DNA of 64,000 nucleotides from Alteromonas halophila (GTDB lineage: Bacteria; Pseudomonadota; Gammaproteobacteria; Enterobacterales; Alteromonadaceae). Under the pieces are notes generated by a model that was not told where the DNA came from, made no database searches, and was given only the letters and a program-made list of their open reading frames with translations. A program made the position numbers and the translations under genes. Positions 35,085 to 44,606 of the stretch are shown in pieces; positions within the stretch are counted from its first letter, which is position 1; each line of letters opens with the position of its first letter. Location: NCBI RefSeq assembly GCF_014651815.1, contig NZ_BMXP01000001.1, forward strand, positions 685,180-749,179, given 5' to 3'.

Positions 35085-35900
35085 TTACAGCGTCAGGTTA
35101 AAGCGCGACCAGATGGGCGCATGATCAGAGGGCTTTTCAATGCCACGCAGTTCGTAGTCGATACCTGCGTCCTCCAGCGTCTCACTGACAGTACGGGTGG
35201 CCAGAATATGGTCGATTCGCAGGCCTCGGTTATCGTCAAACCCCCGTGAACGGTAGTCAAACCAGGAATAGGTATCATCGTTGTCAGGATGAAGCTGACG
35301 ATAACTGTCGGTCAGCCCCCAGTCGTACAGGCGCTGATACCACTCGCGTTCCTCCGGCAGGAAACTGCATTTACCGGTGCGAAGCCAGCGCTTTCGATTT
35401 GGCTCGCCAATACCGATATCGCGGTCCGCCGGTGAAATATTCATATCCCCCATGATGATCAGGTTATCGTCAGGCGAATGGTGGGTGTCCAGATACGACA
35501 TCAGATCAGCGTAAAATTTCCGCTTGGCAGGAAACTTCGTCTCATGATCTTTGTTCTCTCCTTGCGGAAAATAGCCGTTCAGCAGGGTCAGATCATTACC
35601 ACTGGCGTCAGTAAGGGTAAGCATGATCATGCGACGCTGGGCATCCTCATCATCGGTAGGGTAGCCATAGCTCACCTGTTTGGGAGTATGCTTGCTCAAA
35701 AAGGCAACCCCATAGTGGGCTTTCTGACCGTGATAATAAACCTGGTAGCCCATGGCCTCTACAGCATCTACAGGGAACTGCTCATTATGGACCTTGGTCT
35801 CCTGCAGGCCGATAACATCCGGCGCATGTTTTTCTATCATCGCTTCAAGCTGGTGCAGGCGGGCGCGAATGCCATTAATATTAAAAGAAATAACTTTCAT
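35085..35900 (-). CDS. xthA: exodeoxyribonuclease III
   Basis: 271 residues. Endonuclease/exonuclease/phosphatase motifs: [14 protein letters not shown] at residues 6-20, LQETKVHN with the catalytic Glu, [24 protein letters not shown] with Asp and Asn, and [11 protein letters not shown] plus SDHAPIW near the end with the catalytic His. XthA cleaves 5' of AP sites and degrades 3' ends in duplex DNA. The family symbol xthA fits E. coli exonuclease III better than the ExoA/Nape group because of its start ([14 protein letters not shown]). The CbiM-like gene follows on the same strand. Confidence 0.93.
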   Translation of the reverse strand: MKVISFNINGIRARLHQLEAMIEKHAPDVIGLQETKVHNEQFPVDAVEAMGYQVYYHGQKAHYGVAFLSKHTPKQVSYGYPTDDEDAQRRMIMLTLTDASGNDLTLLNGYFPQGENKDHETKFPAKRKFYADLMSYLDTHHSPDDNLIIMGDMNISPADRDIGIGEPNRKRWLRTGKCSFLPEEREWYQRLYDWGLTDSYRQLHPDNDDTYSWFDYRSRGFDDNRGLRIDHILATRTVSETLEDAGIDYELRGIEKPSDHAPIWSRFNLTL

Positions 35901-35981
35901 TGAAGTACATCGTTTGCGTATTTGGGCGTAATCCTAGCAGATGTGCGGGCTAAAGGAAGATGCGAATGCGCTGGTTGTTGT

Positions 35982-36581
35982 TCAGTCAGCGACCAAACCG
36001 GGCGCAACGCTGATACGCCGCGCTGTTTCCCGAAGCCCCGCAAACAAAGCCGAGGCGCAATTGGCTGTCTGCGTCAGTTGTGTATCCGATAAAGGGTAAC
36101 AGGTGCTAATCGCCTGAATAAACAGTGGCCAGTTACGGCTAACGTACTTCATTTGAGTGTAGTATGCGGCTGGTAAGTCTGGACAGGATGTCGATAGCCA
36201 CCGCTCAATCATCTTACCGCCCAGTGATGAGCCCATCCACACATATGCTGCTGCCAGGGTCCGGGGCGTTGATGGTGTGTCGGGCAATGACAGGTGAAAC
36301 GCCTTTGCCTCATGAGCCGGCGCCTGGGTAAGCTGCGCCAGATCAGAATGCAATGCCGATTCTACCGCGTCGGTGTGTAACATGGTGTAATGCGCGGGGG
36401 CCAGTGTTGTCAGCCAGGGCTTAACATGGCTGTGAAAAGCCGCCAGCACCTGCAGAATATGTACATAATCCTGCTTTTCAAACCGCCGTGTCTTAAGCAT
36501 TCGGTTAAACGGATAATGCGCTTCCAGCGCTTCATGGGCGTCGCGTGTCTGGGCTTTAAGATAGGAAAATAATTCGCTCAT
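35982..36581 (-). CDS. biliverdin-producing heme oxygenase
   Basis: 199 residues. The proximal His lies in TRDAHEALE (residue ~16), and YVWMGSSLGGKMIERWL near 115 supplies the Gly-rich distal helix. This is the HemO/BphO layout. It opens heme to biliverdin, releasing iron and CO. No phytochrome, TonB receptor or heme uptake gene is adjacent, so whether it serves iron scavenging or a bilin chromophore is not clear. The start ATG has no strong ribosome-binding site. Confidence 0.82.
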   Translation of the reverse strand: MSELFSYLKAQTRDAHEALEAHYPFNRMLKTRRFEKQDYVHILQVLAAFHSHVKPWLTTLAPAHYTMLHTDAVESALHSDLAQLTQAPAHEAKAFHLSLPDTPSTPRTLAAAYVWMGSSLGGKMIERWLSTSCPDLPAAYYTQMKYVSRNWPLFIQAISTCYPLSDTQLTQTANCASALFAGLRETARRISVAPGLVAD

Positions 36582-36903
36582 ATGGTGGTAAATACAACCC
36601 TGGTTTGTGGTGTGACTTACGCCTGTAAAGATGGCTGGTAGCCGGTTTCCATGACAATGGTGATCAGATAAAACTTGCAGTCTGGCAGTGAGACCTGAGC
36701 CACCCTATGAAGGTGTCTGGCGCATGTAGCCCGAACCTTGCCACCAATTATGCAAGACAGCAACCGCTAAGCCCTTTTAATAGCGGATTTTTAATGTTGT
36801 CGCCAGACCTGCGAAAAGCCAAACACGATTTGAGGACAATGCTGTTATTCACAATACCGGCTGCGTTATAATCGCACTGAGATCATCATAGCAGGAGAAA
36901 ACG
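36582..36903. other. intergenic region
   Basis: No gene. TATAAT at 36867-36872 with a poor -35 box is a plausible promoter for the DUF2750-SufE pair. The remainder has no recognisable RNA or repeat. Confidence 0.4.
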
Positions 36904-37320
36904 TTGTTTCCCGACACCCTCACCGAGTCATTGCCACCTCATGTCATTGAGCAGGCGCAGAGCCTGGATGCTGAAGAAAGATACGGATTGTTTTTAACCT
37001 ATGTGCGCAAGGCGAAAAAAGTCTGGTTGCTTAAGGGAGCGGAAGGGTTTGTTATGATGGCCAGCACCGACAGTGAACGGCTCCCGGTCTTTGCACACCG
37101 CGATCTGGCGAAGGCCTGGTGCGACGTCATGGCGCAAAGTAATGCGGTTGCTACAGACACGCAATACGAAATGGTAAATCTGGAGTCCTTTGTTTCTACC
37201 TGGCTACCGGGACTGGCAAAAAATCACATGTCGCTGGTGATCGGTCCTGCTGGCGCGGCCTCAGAGGATCAGGTGGTCAGTGCAGAGGAGCTGCTTGCCG
37301 ACCTGACAGAGCATGACTGA
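36904..37320 (+). CDS. DUF2750 domain protein
   Basis: 138 residues beginning with TTG, preceded by AGCAGGAG at a good distance; there is no nearer ATG. It shows the DUF2750 pattern: LDAEERYGLFLTYVRKAKKVWLLKGAEGFVMM, PVFAHRDLAKAWCDVM, FVSTWLPGL and the final VVSAEELLADL. No known activity. Its stop lies 8 bases past the SufE start codon, so translation is coupled and a shared function is plausible. Confidence 0.8.
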   Translation: MFPDTLTESLPPHVIEQAQSLDAEERYGLFLTYVRKAKKVWLLKGAEGFVMMASTDSERLPVFAHRDLAKAWCDVMAQSNAVATDTQYEMVNLESFVSTWLPGLAKNHMSLVIGPAGAASEDQVVSAEELLADLTEHD

Positions 37321-37699
37321 GTGCAACACCAGTCCGCTTGCGGCGTCGCTCAAGCGGGCACAAGGCTGGGATGAAGCGACCCGTGTCATTATGCTGGCCG
37401 GTAAGTCGCTGCCCGTGCTTGCGCCGCAACTGCGCACAGCGCATACCCGTATCGATGGCTGTGAGAGCCCGGTATGGCTGATGTGCCAGGAAAACGGGCA
37501 GTTCAGCGCTTACTCAGACAGTAAGATCCTGCGCGGGGTGCTGGCGATTTTGCTCGAGCAGGCGAATATGCTCAGTGCACCTGAACGACAAGACTTTGAT
37601 TTTGAATGTTTTCTTAAGAAATGCGGTCTCACCCGTTACTTAAGTCAGTCCCGAAACAATGGCATCCGCCATGTGATCAGGTTTCTGTCTGCGCACTAG
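37313..37699 (+). CDS. SufE/CsdE family sulfur acceptor
   Basis: 128 residues. GWDEATRVIMLAGKSLPVL, IDGCESPVWLMCQENGQFS (acceptor Cys in GCES near 50), SDSKILRGVLAILLEQAN and LTRYLSQSRNNGIRHVI are the SufE/CsdE hallmarks. These proteins take persulfide from a cysteine desulfurase (SufS or CsdA). No desulfurase is in the window, so the partner is unknown; the gene context with DUF2750 rather than csdA or suf is unusual. The end overlaps the convergent glycosyltransferase end by 23 bp. Confidence 0.88.
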   Translation: MTECNTSPLAASLKRAQGWDEATRVIMLAGKSLPVLAPQLRTAHTRIDGCESPVWLMCQENGQFSAYSDSKILRGVLAILLEQANMLSAPERQDFDFECFLKKCGLTRYLSQSRNNGIRHVIRFLSAH

Positions 37700-38927
37700 C
37701 GACCTGATTCTTGGCTTCAATCCACTGGGTCATATAGCGGTTACTGGTGAGGGTGTGGTGCCATAGCATGCCCTGCAAAAACAGCCTGCTGCGATGCGCC
37801 TGTGGCTGTGCAATGAGCCGCTTCAGCCGTGAGAACAGCTGGCTGTCGGCATCATCTTTGCGGTAGGCCGCCAGACAGTCTGCGCTTTTATCAACGGCGT
37901 TATACCAGTCATGTTGCTGGTTATACAGGCGCGCCGCCTGCTCGGTAAATTCTGCATGAGTTTCGGCAATGGCGCCGGGCCAGCGGGTACTGTCACCCAG
38001 ACCTTCTGCGCCAATTGCTGAGGTAACACTGGGCGTGTGGGTCGCCATAGCCAGCAACAGCTTACCTTTTACGCCGGCGCCGAAACGCAGGGGCGCCAGC
38101 AATACCCTCGCGCTGGCAAGCACTGAGGCAGCATCGTCTACCCAGCCTTCAACAATAAACCCCTGCTCAGGCGCGTGCAGTTGTGTCGCCTTTTTTGGGG
38201 GATACGCGCCACAAATTCGTAACTTTGCATCAGGTACCTGGCGGCGAAGCGCAGGCCAGATATGCTGTTTCAGCTGTACCACTGCATCCCAGTTGGGGGC
38301 ATGGCGAAAATTACCTATACAGACAAAGTCGCGTCGCTGTGCCCAGTCAGCAGCGGCACTGCACCCGGCGGGGAGTGGCAGGGGATGCGTGCAGATCTGT
38401 TCAGGGGGTACTGCGTAGGTTTGAGTCAGGCGTTTTTCTTCGGCGTCTGACACCACAAGGGTCAGATCGCTGCGAAGAATGGCGGCCAGTTCACGGTGTA
38501 GTAGTGGCGTATTATGATCAGCCTGACAGGCAGGTTTACCGGCTTTAACCGCTTCATAACGGGCCTGACGGACACTGTGCAGGTCTTCGGTATTTAACAC
38601 CCGAACTGCATTCGGGCAGGTTTCCCGCACTCGCCAGGAGAATTGCTCTTCACTCATGTACCGATCAAATACCACGATGTCAGGCTGGCAGTGCGCAAGC
38701 TGTTGGTTGAACGAAGAACAGTTAAGTGCAATTTCCTCAGTATGAATGTCACGCGCCGCAAGATCGGCTTTGTGTACCGAGTCGCTGGCGGCCGTCATAA
38801 AGGTTACCTGACAGCCATTTTGCTTCAACAGCGTCAGCAGGGCCAGCATATTCTGACCGGCGGCCGAAGAGTCAGGCTCAGGCCATACATAGCCAATTAC
38901 CACGACAGAGATTGTTTGCGTCGTCAT
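37677..38927 (-). CDS. glycosyltransferase (GT4-like)
   Basis: 416 residues. A Rossmann start (TISVVVIGYVWPEPDSSAAGQNM), FVCIGNFRHAPNWDAV near 210, and the C-terminal donor-binding segment with VEGWVDDAASVLASARVLLAPLRFGAGVKGKLLLAMA (read as LLAPLRFGAGVKGKLLLAM) match GT4-type enzymes. It would transfer a nucleotide sugar to an unknown acceptor, perhaps in a surface polysaccharide. No polysaccharide cluster surrounds it. The ATG at 38927 is preferred over a TTG at 38945. Divergent from the ketopantoate reductase-like gene. Confidence 0.75.
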   Translation of the reverse strand: MTTQTISVVVIGYVWPEPDSSAAGQNMLALLTLLKQNGCQVTFMTAASDSVHKADLAARDIHTEEIALNCSSFNQQLAHCQPDIVVFDRYMSEEQFSWRVRETCPNAVRVLNTEDLHSVRQARYEAVKAGKPACQADHNTPLLHRELAAILRSDLTLVVSDAEEKRLTQTYAVPPEQICTHPLPLPAGCSAAADWAQRRDFVCIGNFRHAPNWDAVVQLKQHIWPALRRQVPDAKLRICGAYPPKKATQLHAPEQGFIVEGWVDDAASVLASARVLLAPLRFGAGVKGKLLLAMATHTPSVTSAIGAEGLGDSTRWPGAIAETHAEFTEQAARLYNQQHDWYNAVDKSADCLAAYRKDDADSQLFSRLKRLIAQPQAHRSRLFLQGMLWHHTLTSNRYMTQWIEAKNQVASAQTET

Positions 38928-38997
38928 TATGTGTCTAAGATACAAAAATCATTTAACGCCGAAGTGTACCATAACAGGCCAGAGGGAGAATTTAATC

Positions 38998-40011
38998 GTG
39001 CATCATCTGATATTCGGAAGTGGCCTGATTGGAAGCTATATCGGCAGTGTGCTCCGGTTAAATGGCAGTCAGGTAACGCTGGCAGCGCGTGGGCGCTGGC
39101 AGCAACGGTTATCACAGTCACTGACACTGACTGACTATCAGAACAAACGTGAGCATATTTCTGCGCCCAGTTTGTTGCAGGAAGGGGAGCGTATCACGCC
39201 GGATTACCTGTGGTTGACGGTTAAGTGCACTGCTGTCGAAGAGGCAAGTGAGGACATTGCACCGCTAGTCGGTGACAATACAGTGATTATCTGTTGCCAG
39301 AACGGTATTGGCAGTCATGCCCCGGTTGAGGCGCGTTTTCCTGATAACCAGGTTCTGCGCGCTATGGTTCCGTTTAATGTAGTCTGGATGGAGCCCAGTC
39401 GGCTGCATCGCGGCTCGGAAGGGACCCTGGTCATAGAGCGCCAGCAAGACATCAGTGATGCCCTTATCAATATGCTCGATCACCCTATGCTGCCGGTTAC
39501 CTCTAATCAGGACATCGAAGGCGTTCAATGGGCTAAGCTGCAGCTTAATTTAGGAAATGGCGTAAATGCGCTGGCCGGCACACCGGTTAAGCAGATGCTT
39601 AGACAGCGTGCATATCGGCGGATCATCGCTGATTTAATGGATGAGTTGCTGGCAGTATGTCGTGCGGCAGCCCGGCCGATACCAAAGGTGGCACGTCTGC
39701 CGGGCCCCTGGCTGCCCGCTGTATTACGCCTGCCGGACTGGCTGTTTACCCGCGTCGCGTCGCAGATGCTGGCTATTGATCCTGAGGTGAAAACCTCGAT
39801 GTGGTGGGACCTGCAGGAAAACAACTCAACCGAAAAAGCCTTTCTATATGGTGCGGTGGTGGATGAGGGGCAGCGTGTGGGCGTACGCTGTCCGAAAAAC
39901 CGTGCCATGCTGGCATTGCTTGAAGAGGCCGAGAAGGCGTGCGCGGAGAAGGGTGATTACCAGAGCCAGGATGCCACAACACTTGAGAAAAAACTTCACC
40001 AGTGTAAATAA
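38998..40011 (+). CDS. ketopantoate reductase (PanE/ApbA) family protein
   Basis: 337 residues. The NADPH-binding start HHLIFGSGLIGSYIGSVLRLNGSQV, the GSL-type AARGRW segment, CCQNGIGSHAPVEARF and the C-terminal SMWWDLQENNSTEKAFLYGAVV (read as SMWWDLQENNSTEKAFLYG) match the PanE/ApbA fold. PanE makes pantoate for coenzyme A. The protein is longer than E. coli PanE (303) and the usual catalytic Lys is not certain from inspection, so it may be a 2-dehydropantoate reductase paralogue with another substrate. GTG start behind AGAGGGAGAA. Confidence 0.75.
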   Translation: MHHLIFGSGLIGSYIGSVLRLNGSQVTLAARGRWQQRLSQSLTLTDYQNKREHISAPSLLQEGERITPDYLWLTVKCTAVEEASEDIAPLVGDNTVIICCQNGIGSHAPVEARFPDNQVLRAMVPFNVVWMEPSRLHRGSEGTLVIERQQDISDALINMLDHPMLPVTSNQDIEGVQWAKLQLNLGNGVNALAGTPVKQMLRQRAYRRIIADLMDELLAVCRAAARPIPKVARLPGPWLPAVLRLPDWLFTRVASQMLAIDPEVKTSMWWDLQENNSTEKAFLYGAVVDEGQRVGVRCPKNRAMLALLEEAEKACAEKGDYQSQDATTLEKKLHQCK

Positions 40012-40337
40012 GGCCATAGCGGCGAAAAACACATAGCTTGTTACAGATAAATCCGGTCGTTATGCATAATTTATAATCGATTAGTCCGGCAGTGGCTGGG
40101 ATTTCCGTGCATCAGGTGAGAAAATATTGCTGCTTTGCTGAGTATGGCCTATACGTTATTAGAGGCTGGAATATCAGGTTGACAATACTCAGGTAGAAAG
40201 GTGGTCGGCGGTGTTTCTCTGGAACAAGGTCGTATAATGTAAAGCTCTGGTGCACCGGATTGTCGTTTTGCGGCCCAGAGACAACAGCCACCTAAGAGGT
40301 AGGGAGCGGTAATATTTCACAGGAGCTATCCGCAAAT
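40012..40337. other. intergenic region
   Basis: No gene. TATAAT at 40233-40238 with no clear -35 may be the HDOD promoter. Nothing else is recognisable. Confidence 0.35.
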
Positions 40338-41183
40338 ATGAATATTGATGAGACCGCAGCGCAGGCCAAAGCGCTTTTTGTGTTACCGGATTCGGTACTC
40401 AGAATGAAAGCCTGCATGGATGATGCGGCCGCAAGTATCGATGATATTGCCGAAGTCATTGCTTTTGATCCTTCGCTTGCCAGCCAAATTCTGAAAGTTG
40501 CCAATTCTGCGCTGTATCGGTTTCCCGGCAAAGTGGATACCATCAGTAAGGCGTTACAGATTATCGGCACCCGATCGGCCTATGATCTGGCTCTGGCGTA
40601 TGGTGTCAGTCATGCATTTGGCGATGTTGAAGGTAAGATCATTGACCTGGATAAATTCTGGGAGCAAAGCGTCTCCTGCGGGTTACTTGCAAAATACTTT
40701 GCCGATGAAAATAAACTCAAAGAGCCTGAACGGCTGTTTGTGGCTGGCCTGTTGCATAACATTGGTGAGTTGGTGGTGGTCTCGCTGATGCCGGAAAAAG
40801 CTACGCGTTGTCAGGCGTTTAATGAGCGTGTCAGTCCAGCTGATTTACAACTGGCCACGCTTGGATTTACCTATACAGCATTGTCGGCAGTGCTTATTCG
40901 GCAGTGGGGGATACCTGCAACCATTTACGCGCCGATTGAAAAAATTCATGAGGATGCCGCACCGGCAGAAGAAATTGAATCGCAAATTCTGCAATTAAGC
41001 TATGTGCTGGCGCTGGATAATGTTAATCCGGAAATCTATCCCAGTTACAATAATTTAAAGGTCCATCAGCACGAAGTGTTGTCACTGAAACACGAAGATC
41101 TGGAAGACGCACTGGATATCACCAACCTGCAATGTATCTCGGTGATTTCTCTGTTTAACCCCAGCGCGTTTATGCTCTATTAG
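40338..41183 (+). CDS. HDOD domain signalling protein
   Basis: 281 residues. An HDOD domain covers most of it: LPDSVLRMKACMDDAAASIDDIAEVIAFDPSLASQILKVANSALYRFPGKVDTISKALQIIG (read as FDPSLASQILKVANSALY), then GLLHNIGELVV. The HD pair typical of active phosphohydrolases is replaced (HNIGE), as is normal for HDOD. Such proteins act as adaptor or regulatory modules in nucleotide signalling, chemotaxis or competence. The role here is unknown. Good ribosome-binding site (AGGAGC). It stands alone. Confidence 0.82.
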   Translation: MNIDETAAQAKALFVLPDSVLRMKACMDDAAASIDDIAEVIAFDPSLASQILKVANSALYRFPGKVDTISKALQIIGTRSAYDLALAYGVSHAFGDVEGKIIDLDKFWEQSVSCGLLAKYFADENKLKEPERLFVAGLLHNIGELVVVSLMPEKATRCQAFNERVSPADLQLATLGFTYTALSAVLIRQWGIPATIYAPIEKIHEDAAPAEEIESQILQLSYVLALDNVNPEIYPSYNNLKVHQHEVLSLKHEDLEDALDITNLQCISVISLFNPSAFMLY

Positions 41184-41251
41184 TCGGCCTCGGACAGTCT
41201 GTGACGGGCATGACAGTTGTTGTCATCAGGCCCGTACAGCGGTCGCGGCCA

Positions 41252-42067
41252 TCAGTCGAATATGGCCACGGTCTGGCGACTTATTGCAATGATCTCGTTA
41301 TCTTTATCCCATATCGTTGCTTCGGTATGACCGTAGCCGTCGCCGGCCTGACGGGTATGTGCCTGATATGCAAACCAGTCGTCCGCGGCTACCGGCTTGT
41401 GCGGGTGAATAAACTCCAGATTCCAGCTGACAGTGCTGGCAGGCGCAGGCAGCTTCATCATCTGTAACAACGTAGGCGGCCAGGCATCGATCATCGTAAT
41501 GATGTGCGCATCTGTAATCTCTGCAGGTGGCTTCTTAAAGCGCATGAAGCCATGATAATGACTGGTCTTTTTTCGAGTGAACGGCAACCCGCCACTGTCT
41601 AATGCTAGGTCAAAGTGGCGAAGAAACTTGGGCGTCACTTTGGGAATTTGCGGAATGAAATTCCCTTTTTTGGGGGCCTGCATCTGATGCTGTTCGTTGT
41701 TGTCAACGGCTATGCCGGATGTGCGGGCAATGCCAAAACAGGCCTGGCAGACAACGCAGACATTGTCGTTCTGAATAGCTTCGGCGGTATACTGCGACAC
41801 GTTACGCCCTTCTCGTAGCCGCGTTACCCGAATAGTAAAAGGGGTGTCCAACGCCAGTGGTCCGACAAAGTTAGTTGTAAAAGAGCGTAATACGCGTTCT
41901 TTGCTAACGTGTTGACGGATTGACGCGTATAGCATGCCTGCTGAAATACCGCCAAACGCAGTACGCCCCTGTGCCCAGTCTTTGGTAATCACAGCCTGAG
42001 TATATTGCCAGCTGTTATCGCTTAACGGCTCAAGCTCAGGGATAGTCAGAAGTTCGTCGACAGTCAT
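41252..42067 (-). CDS. acyl-CoA thioesterase (TesB-like double hotdog)
   Basis: 271 residues of the two-hotdog thioesterase family: QAVITKDWAQGRTAFGGISAGML near residue 32, LRSFTTNFVGPLALDTPFTIRV near 65, and the second domain with DAWPPTLLQMMKLPAPASTVSWNLEFIHP (read as TVSWNLEFIHP) and YGHTEATIWDKDNEIIA near the end. Activity on acyl-CoA is inferred. The ATG start has no strong SD. Divergent from an MFS gene. Confidence 0.8.
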   Translation of the reverse strand: MTVDELLTIPELEPLSDNSWQYTQAVITKDWAQGRTAFGGISAGMLYASIRQHVSKERVLRSFTTNFVGPLALDTPFTIRVTRLREGRNVSQYTAEAIQNDNVCVVCQACFGIARTSGIAVDNNEQHQMQAPKKGNFIPQIPKVTPKFLRHFDLALDSGGLPFTRKKTSHYHGFMRFKKPPAEITDAHIITMIDAWPPTLLQMMKLPAPASTVSWNLEFIHPHKPVAADDWFAYQAHTRQAGDGYGHTEATIWDKDNEIIAISRQTVAIFD

Positions 42068-42232
42068 AATGTGGTCCGATGAGTTGCTCTGATCATATGC
42101 TAACGCACCCAGACAGAAACGCCAATCGCAATACCCACATTCATGCTTATATTAACAAATAAATAACATTGACTTGTGGTGCATCGATAACACTGCCTAG
42201 ACTGAAACAAGACAAGTCAGGTGGATCATTTT

Positions 42233-43555
42233 ATGAAGGCAACGGCCACGCTCGATGAGCAGCAGCAGGCAACACGTCAGCGCTATTACCGTAATTACGT
42301 GTTATTTATTCTCACTCTGGTCTATGCCTTTAATTTTATCGACCGGCAAATCATCGGGATCCTGTCCCCGTTCATCAAAGCCGATCTGGGTCTGGATGAC
42401 GCGCAACTGGGTTGGCTAAAGGGCATTTATTTTGCGCTGTTGTACACGCTGGTGGGGATCCCCATCGCCTGGCTGGCAGACCGCTATAACCGCATCAATA
42501 TTATTGGTATTTCGCTGACCATGTGGAGTGCCTTCACTGCGGCTTCCGGGCTGGCGGCCAATTACCTGCAACTTGCACTGGCGCGCATCGGTGTGGGCAT
42601 CGGTGAGGCCGGTGGCAGTCCACCGGCGCACAGCATTATTTCCGATTTGTTTCCCAAAGAGTCACGGGCCGGTGCGCTTGCTATCTACTCGCTAGGCATT
42701 CCGTTTGGGATCATGCTTGCCTTTTTCGCATCAGCGTTTTTCCTTAAGGGTGGGGCAGCAGACTGGCGACTGGTGATGATCAGTGTGGGGCTGCCAGGCA
42801 TTGTTCTGGCACTTATTCTAAAACTTACCGTGAAAGAACCGGCGCGCGGTAAGCACTCGCGTCCGGATACTGCAAATCAGCCTTCTGTGTGGCAGTCAGT
42901 AAAAGTGCTGTTACGTATACCTACCTGGTGGGGCATGGCCATGGGAATTTCATTTGGTTCGTTCGGCAACTATGCCATTTCGACCTGGATCATTGATTAT
43001 TATGTTCGGGCTTTTGAAGGCCTGGATATAACCCAGCTACTTATTGCCTTTGGCATTATTAACGGTACGGCCTATGCGGCAGGCGTCTGGTTGGGAGGCG
43101 TTATTGCGGATAAGTGGGGGGCAGTCACACGCAGAGCCTATGCACTGCTACCCGCTTATGCACTGGTTATCGGCGTGCCGGCGTTCTATTTCTCATTGCA
43201 GGTGAACGATCTGTGGTTATCCGTCGGTCTGCTTACCCTGTTGCTGTTCACCAGCGGAATGTACCTGGGACCCTGTTTTGCGATGGCGCAAACGCTGGCA
43301 CCAATAAACGTGCGGGCGATGTCTACTGCACTGTTCTTCTTTGTGTTAAACATCATTGCGCTTGGCGGAGGCCCAACCATCACTGGCATTATCAGCCAGG
43401 CGCTGATTCCGGCGCACGGAGAGACAGAAGCGTTGCGACTGGCGTTGTCCTACCTGCTGGTACCCTATATTGGTGCGATTCTGGTATTTTTCTGGACCAG
43501 CAGAAAAATTAATCATGACTGGGATCAGGCGGCAAAACGTGAAGCAGAGGCATAA
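42233..43555 (+). CDS. MFS transporter of the spinster type
   Basis: 440 residues with ~12 spans. RNYVLFILTLVYAFNFIDRQIIGILSPFIKADLGL near the start (spinster-type NFxDR motif), GWLKGIYFALLYTLVGIPIAWLADRYNR (MFS motif A; read as GIPIAWLADRYNR), and ARIGVGIGEAGGSPPAHSIISDLFP (read as GVGIGEAGGSPPA) are characteristic. Spinster-type carriers move sphingosine phosphate-like lipids or organic acids in other organisms; the substrate here is not known. AGGTGG upstream supports the ATG at 42233 over an in-frame GTG at 42221. Confidence 0.85.
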   Translation: MKATATLDEQQQATRQRYYRNYVLFILTLVYAFNFIDRQIIGILSPFIKADLGLDDAQLGWLKGIYFALLYTLVGIPIAWLADRYNRINIIGISLTMWSAFTAASGLAANYLQLALARIGVGIGEAGGSPPAHSIISDLFPKESRAGALAIYSLGIPFGIMLAFFASAFFLKGGAADWRLVMISVGLPGIVLALILKLTVKEPARGKHSRPDTANQPSVWQSVKVLLRIPTWWGMAMGISFGSFGNYAISTWIIDYYVRAFEGLDITQLLIAFGIINGTAYAAGVWLGGVIADKWGAVTRRAYALLPAYALVIGVPAFYFSLQVNDLWLSVGLLTLLLFTSGMYLGPCFAMAQTLAPINVRAMSTALFFFVLNIIALGGGPTITGIISQALIPAHGETEALRLALSYLLVPYIGAILVFFWTSRKINHDWDQAAKREAEA

Positions 43556-43782
43556 GCTGCAATAATCGTTGTTGCGCCCAACGTTCTGTCTGACACAACA
43601 GCCTATTCAACCTGGCGTTGATGGTGCGCAAAATGCGGGATTAACCATTTCATCGCTACGCGATATACTATCAGGGAATAACCGGCTGGCGGCGACGCTG
43701 CGTAGGTGCCACTGAGCGCAACATAGCGCTGCACCCGGTACGCAGACGGAACCTCTTTCCCCATATTGATTAAGGAGTACAT

Positions 43783-44598
43783 GTGGCATTGTCAGGTACG
43801 ACTCCCTGCTTTCATTTTGCGCACGCCAATGGCTTTCCGGCCAGCAGCTACAATACACTGTTTTCCTACCTGCCAGCGGATTGGACGCGGCTGAATGTTG
43901 AGCAGTTCGGTCATGCGCCGCGCTGGCCCGTTAATAAAAACTGGCAAAATCAGGTTGCAGAACTTATTGAGCATGTGAAGCGTGAACGTCCTCAGGGAGG
44001 GGTGTATGCGGTTGGGCATTCATTTGGCGCGGTTATCTCTTATATGGCTGTATGTGAGGCCCCCGAGTTGTTTAATGGTCTGATCATGTTTGATCCGCCG
44101 TTGGTTACCGGCCCGTTGAGACACATGATCAGGCTGGCCAAAAAAACGCCACTTATTGATAGGCTGACCCCGGCAGGCTTATCAAAGAACCGTTGTACCC
44201 AATGGCCGGAAGAGACCAGCCTGACAGACTATTTCTCAAAAAAAGGCCTTTTTCGGCATATGGACAGACGGTGTGTTAATGATTACGTTAATGCGGTGGC
44301 TGTAAAAGAGAAGCACGGCTGGACATTAGGATTTGACGCTAAAGTCGAGACCGCTATATTCCGCCATGTCCCGCACAATCTGCATCGTTATGCGGGGCGC
44401 CTTACACGCCCTGCGGTGCTGGTTACCGGCGAGCAGACAACGGTTTGCACGCCCACCATGCGCAACCGCTTCATTCGGGATAATCATCTCAATCATCAAA
44501 CGCTGCCAGGCGGGCATATGTTTCCGCTGGAGCACCCGCGTAAAACCGCCAGTTTCATTGAGGAGCAGCTACTGCACTGGCAGCGACACCAGGACTGA
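43783..44598 (+). CDS. alpha/beta hydrolase
   Basis: 271 residues. FHFAHANGFPASSYN supplies the oxyanion region, GHSFGAVISYMAV the nucleophilic Ser near residue 79, and GGHMFPLEHPRKT the catalytic His near 248. It starts at GTG behind TAAGGAGTACAT; an ATG two bases earlier is out of frame. No substrate can be inferred. Convergent with glgC. Confidence 0.85.
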   Translation: MALSGTTPCFHFAHANGFPASSYNTLFSYLPADWTRLNVEQFGHAPRWPVNKNWQNQVAELIEHVKRERPQGGVYAVGHSFGAVISYMAVCEAPELFNGLIMFDPPLVTGPLRHMIRLAKKTPLIDRLTPAGLSKNRCTQWPEETSLTDYFSKKGLFRHMDRRCVNDYVNAVAVKEKHGWTLGFDAKVETAIFRHVPHNLHRYAGRLTRPAVLVTGEQTTVCTPTMRNRFIRDNHLNHQTLPGGHMFPLEHPRKTASFIEEQLLHWQRHQD

Positions 44599-44606
44599 GC
44601 GGGCGG

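Noticed and set aside
35955..35967. GGAAGATGCGAAT near xthA and the heme oxygenase, matching one MITE terminus.
   Set aside because: Only 13 bases and no second end or internal sequence nearby; could be chance.
37823..38548. Several overlapping frames opposite the glycosyltransferase gene.
   Set aside because: All are antisense shadows of a high-GC coding region and lack ribosome-binding sites.
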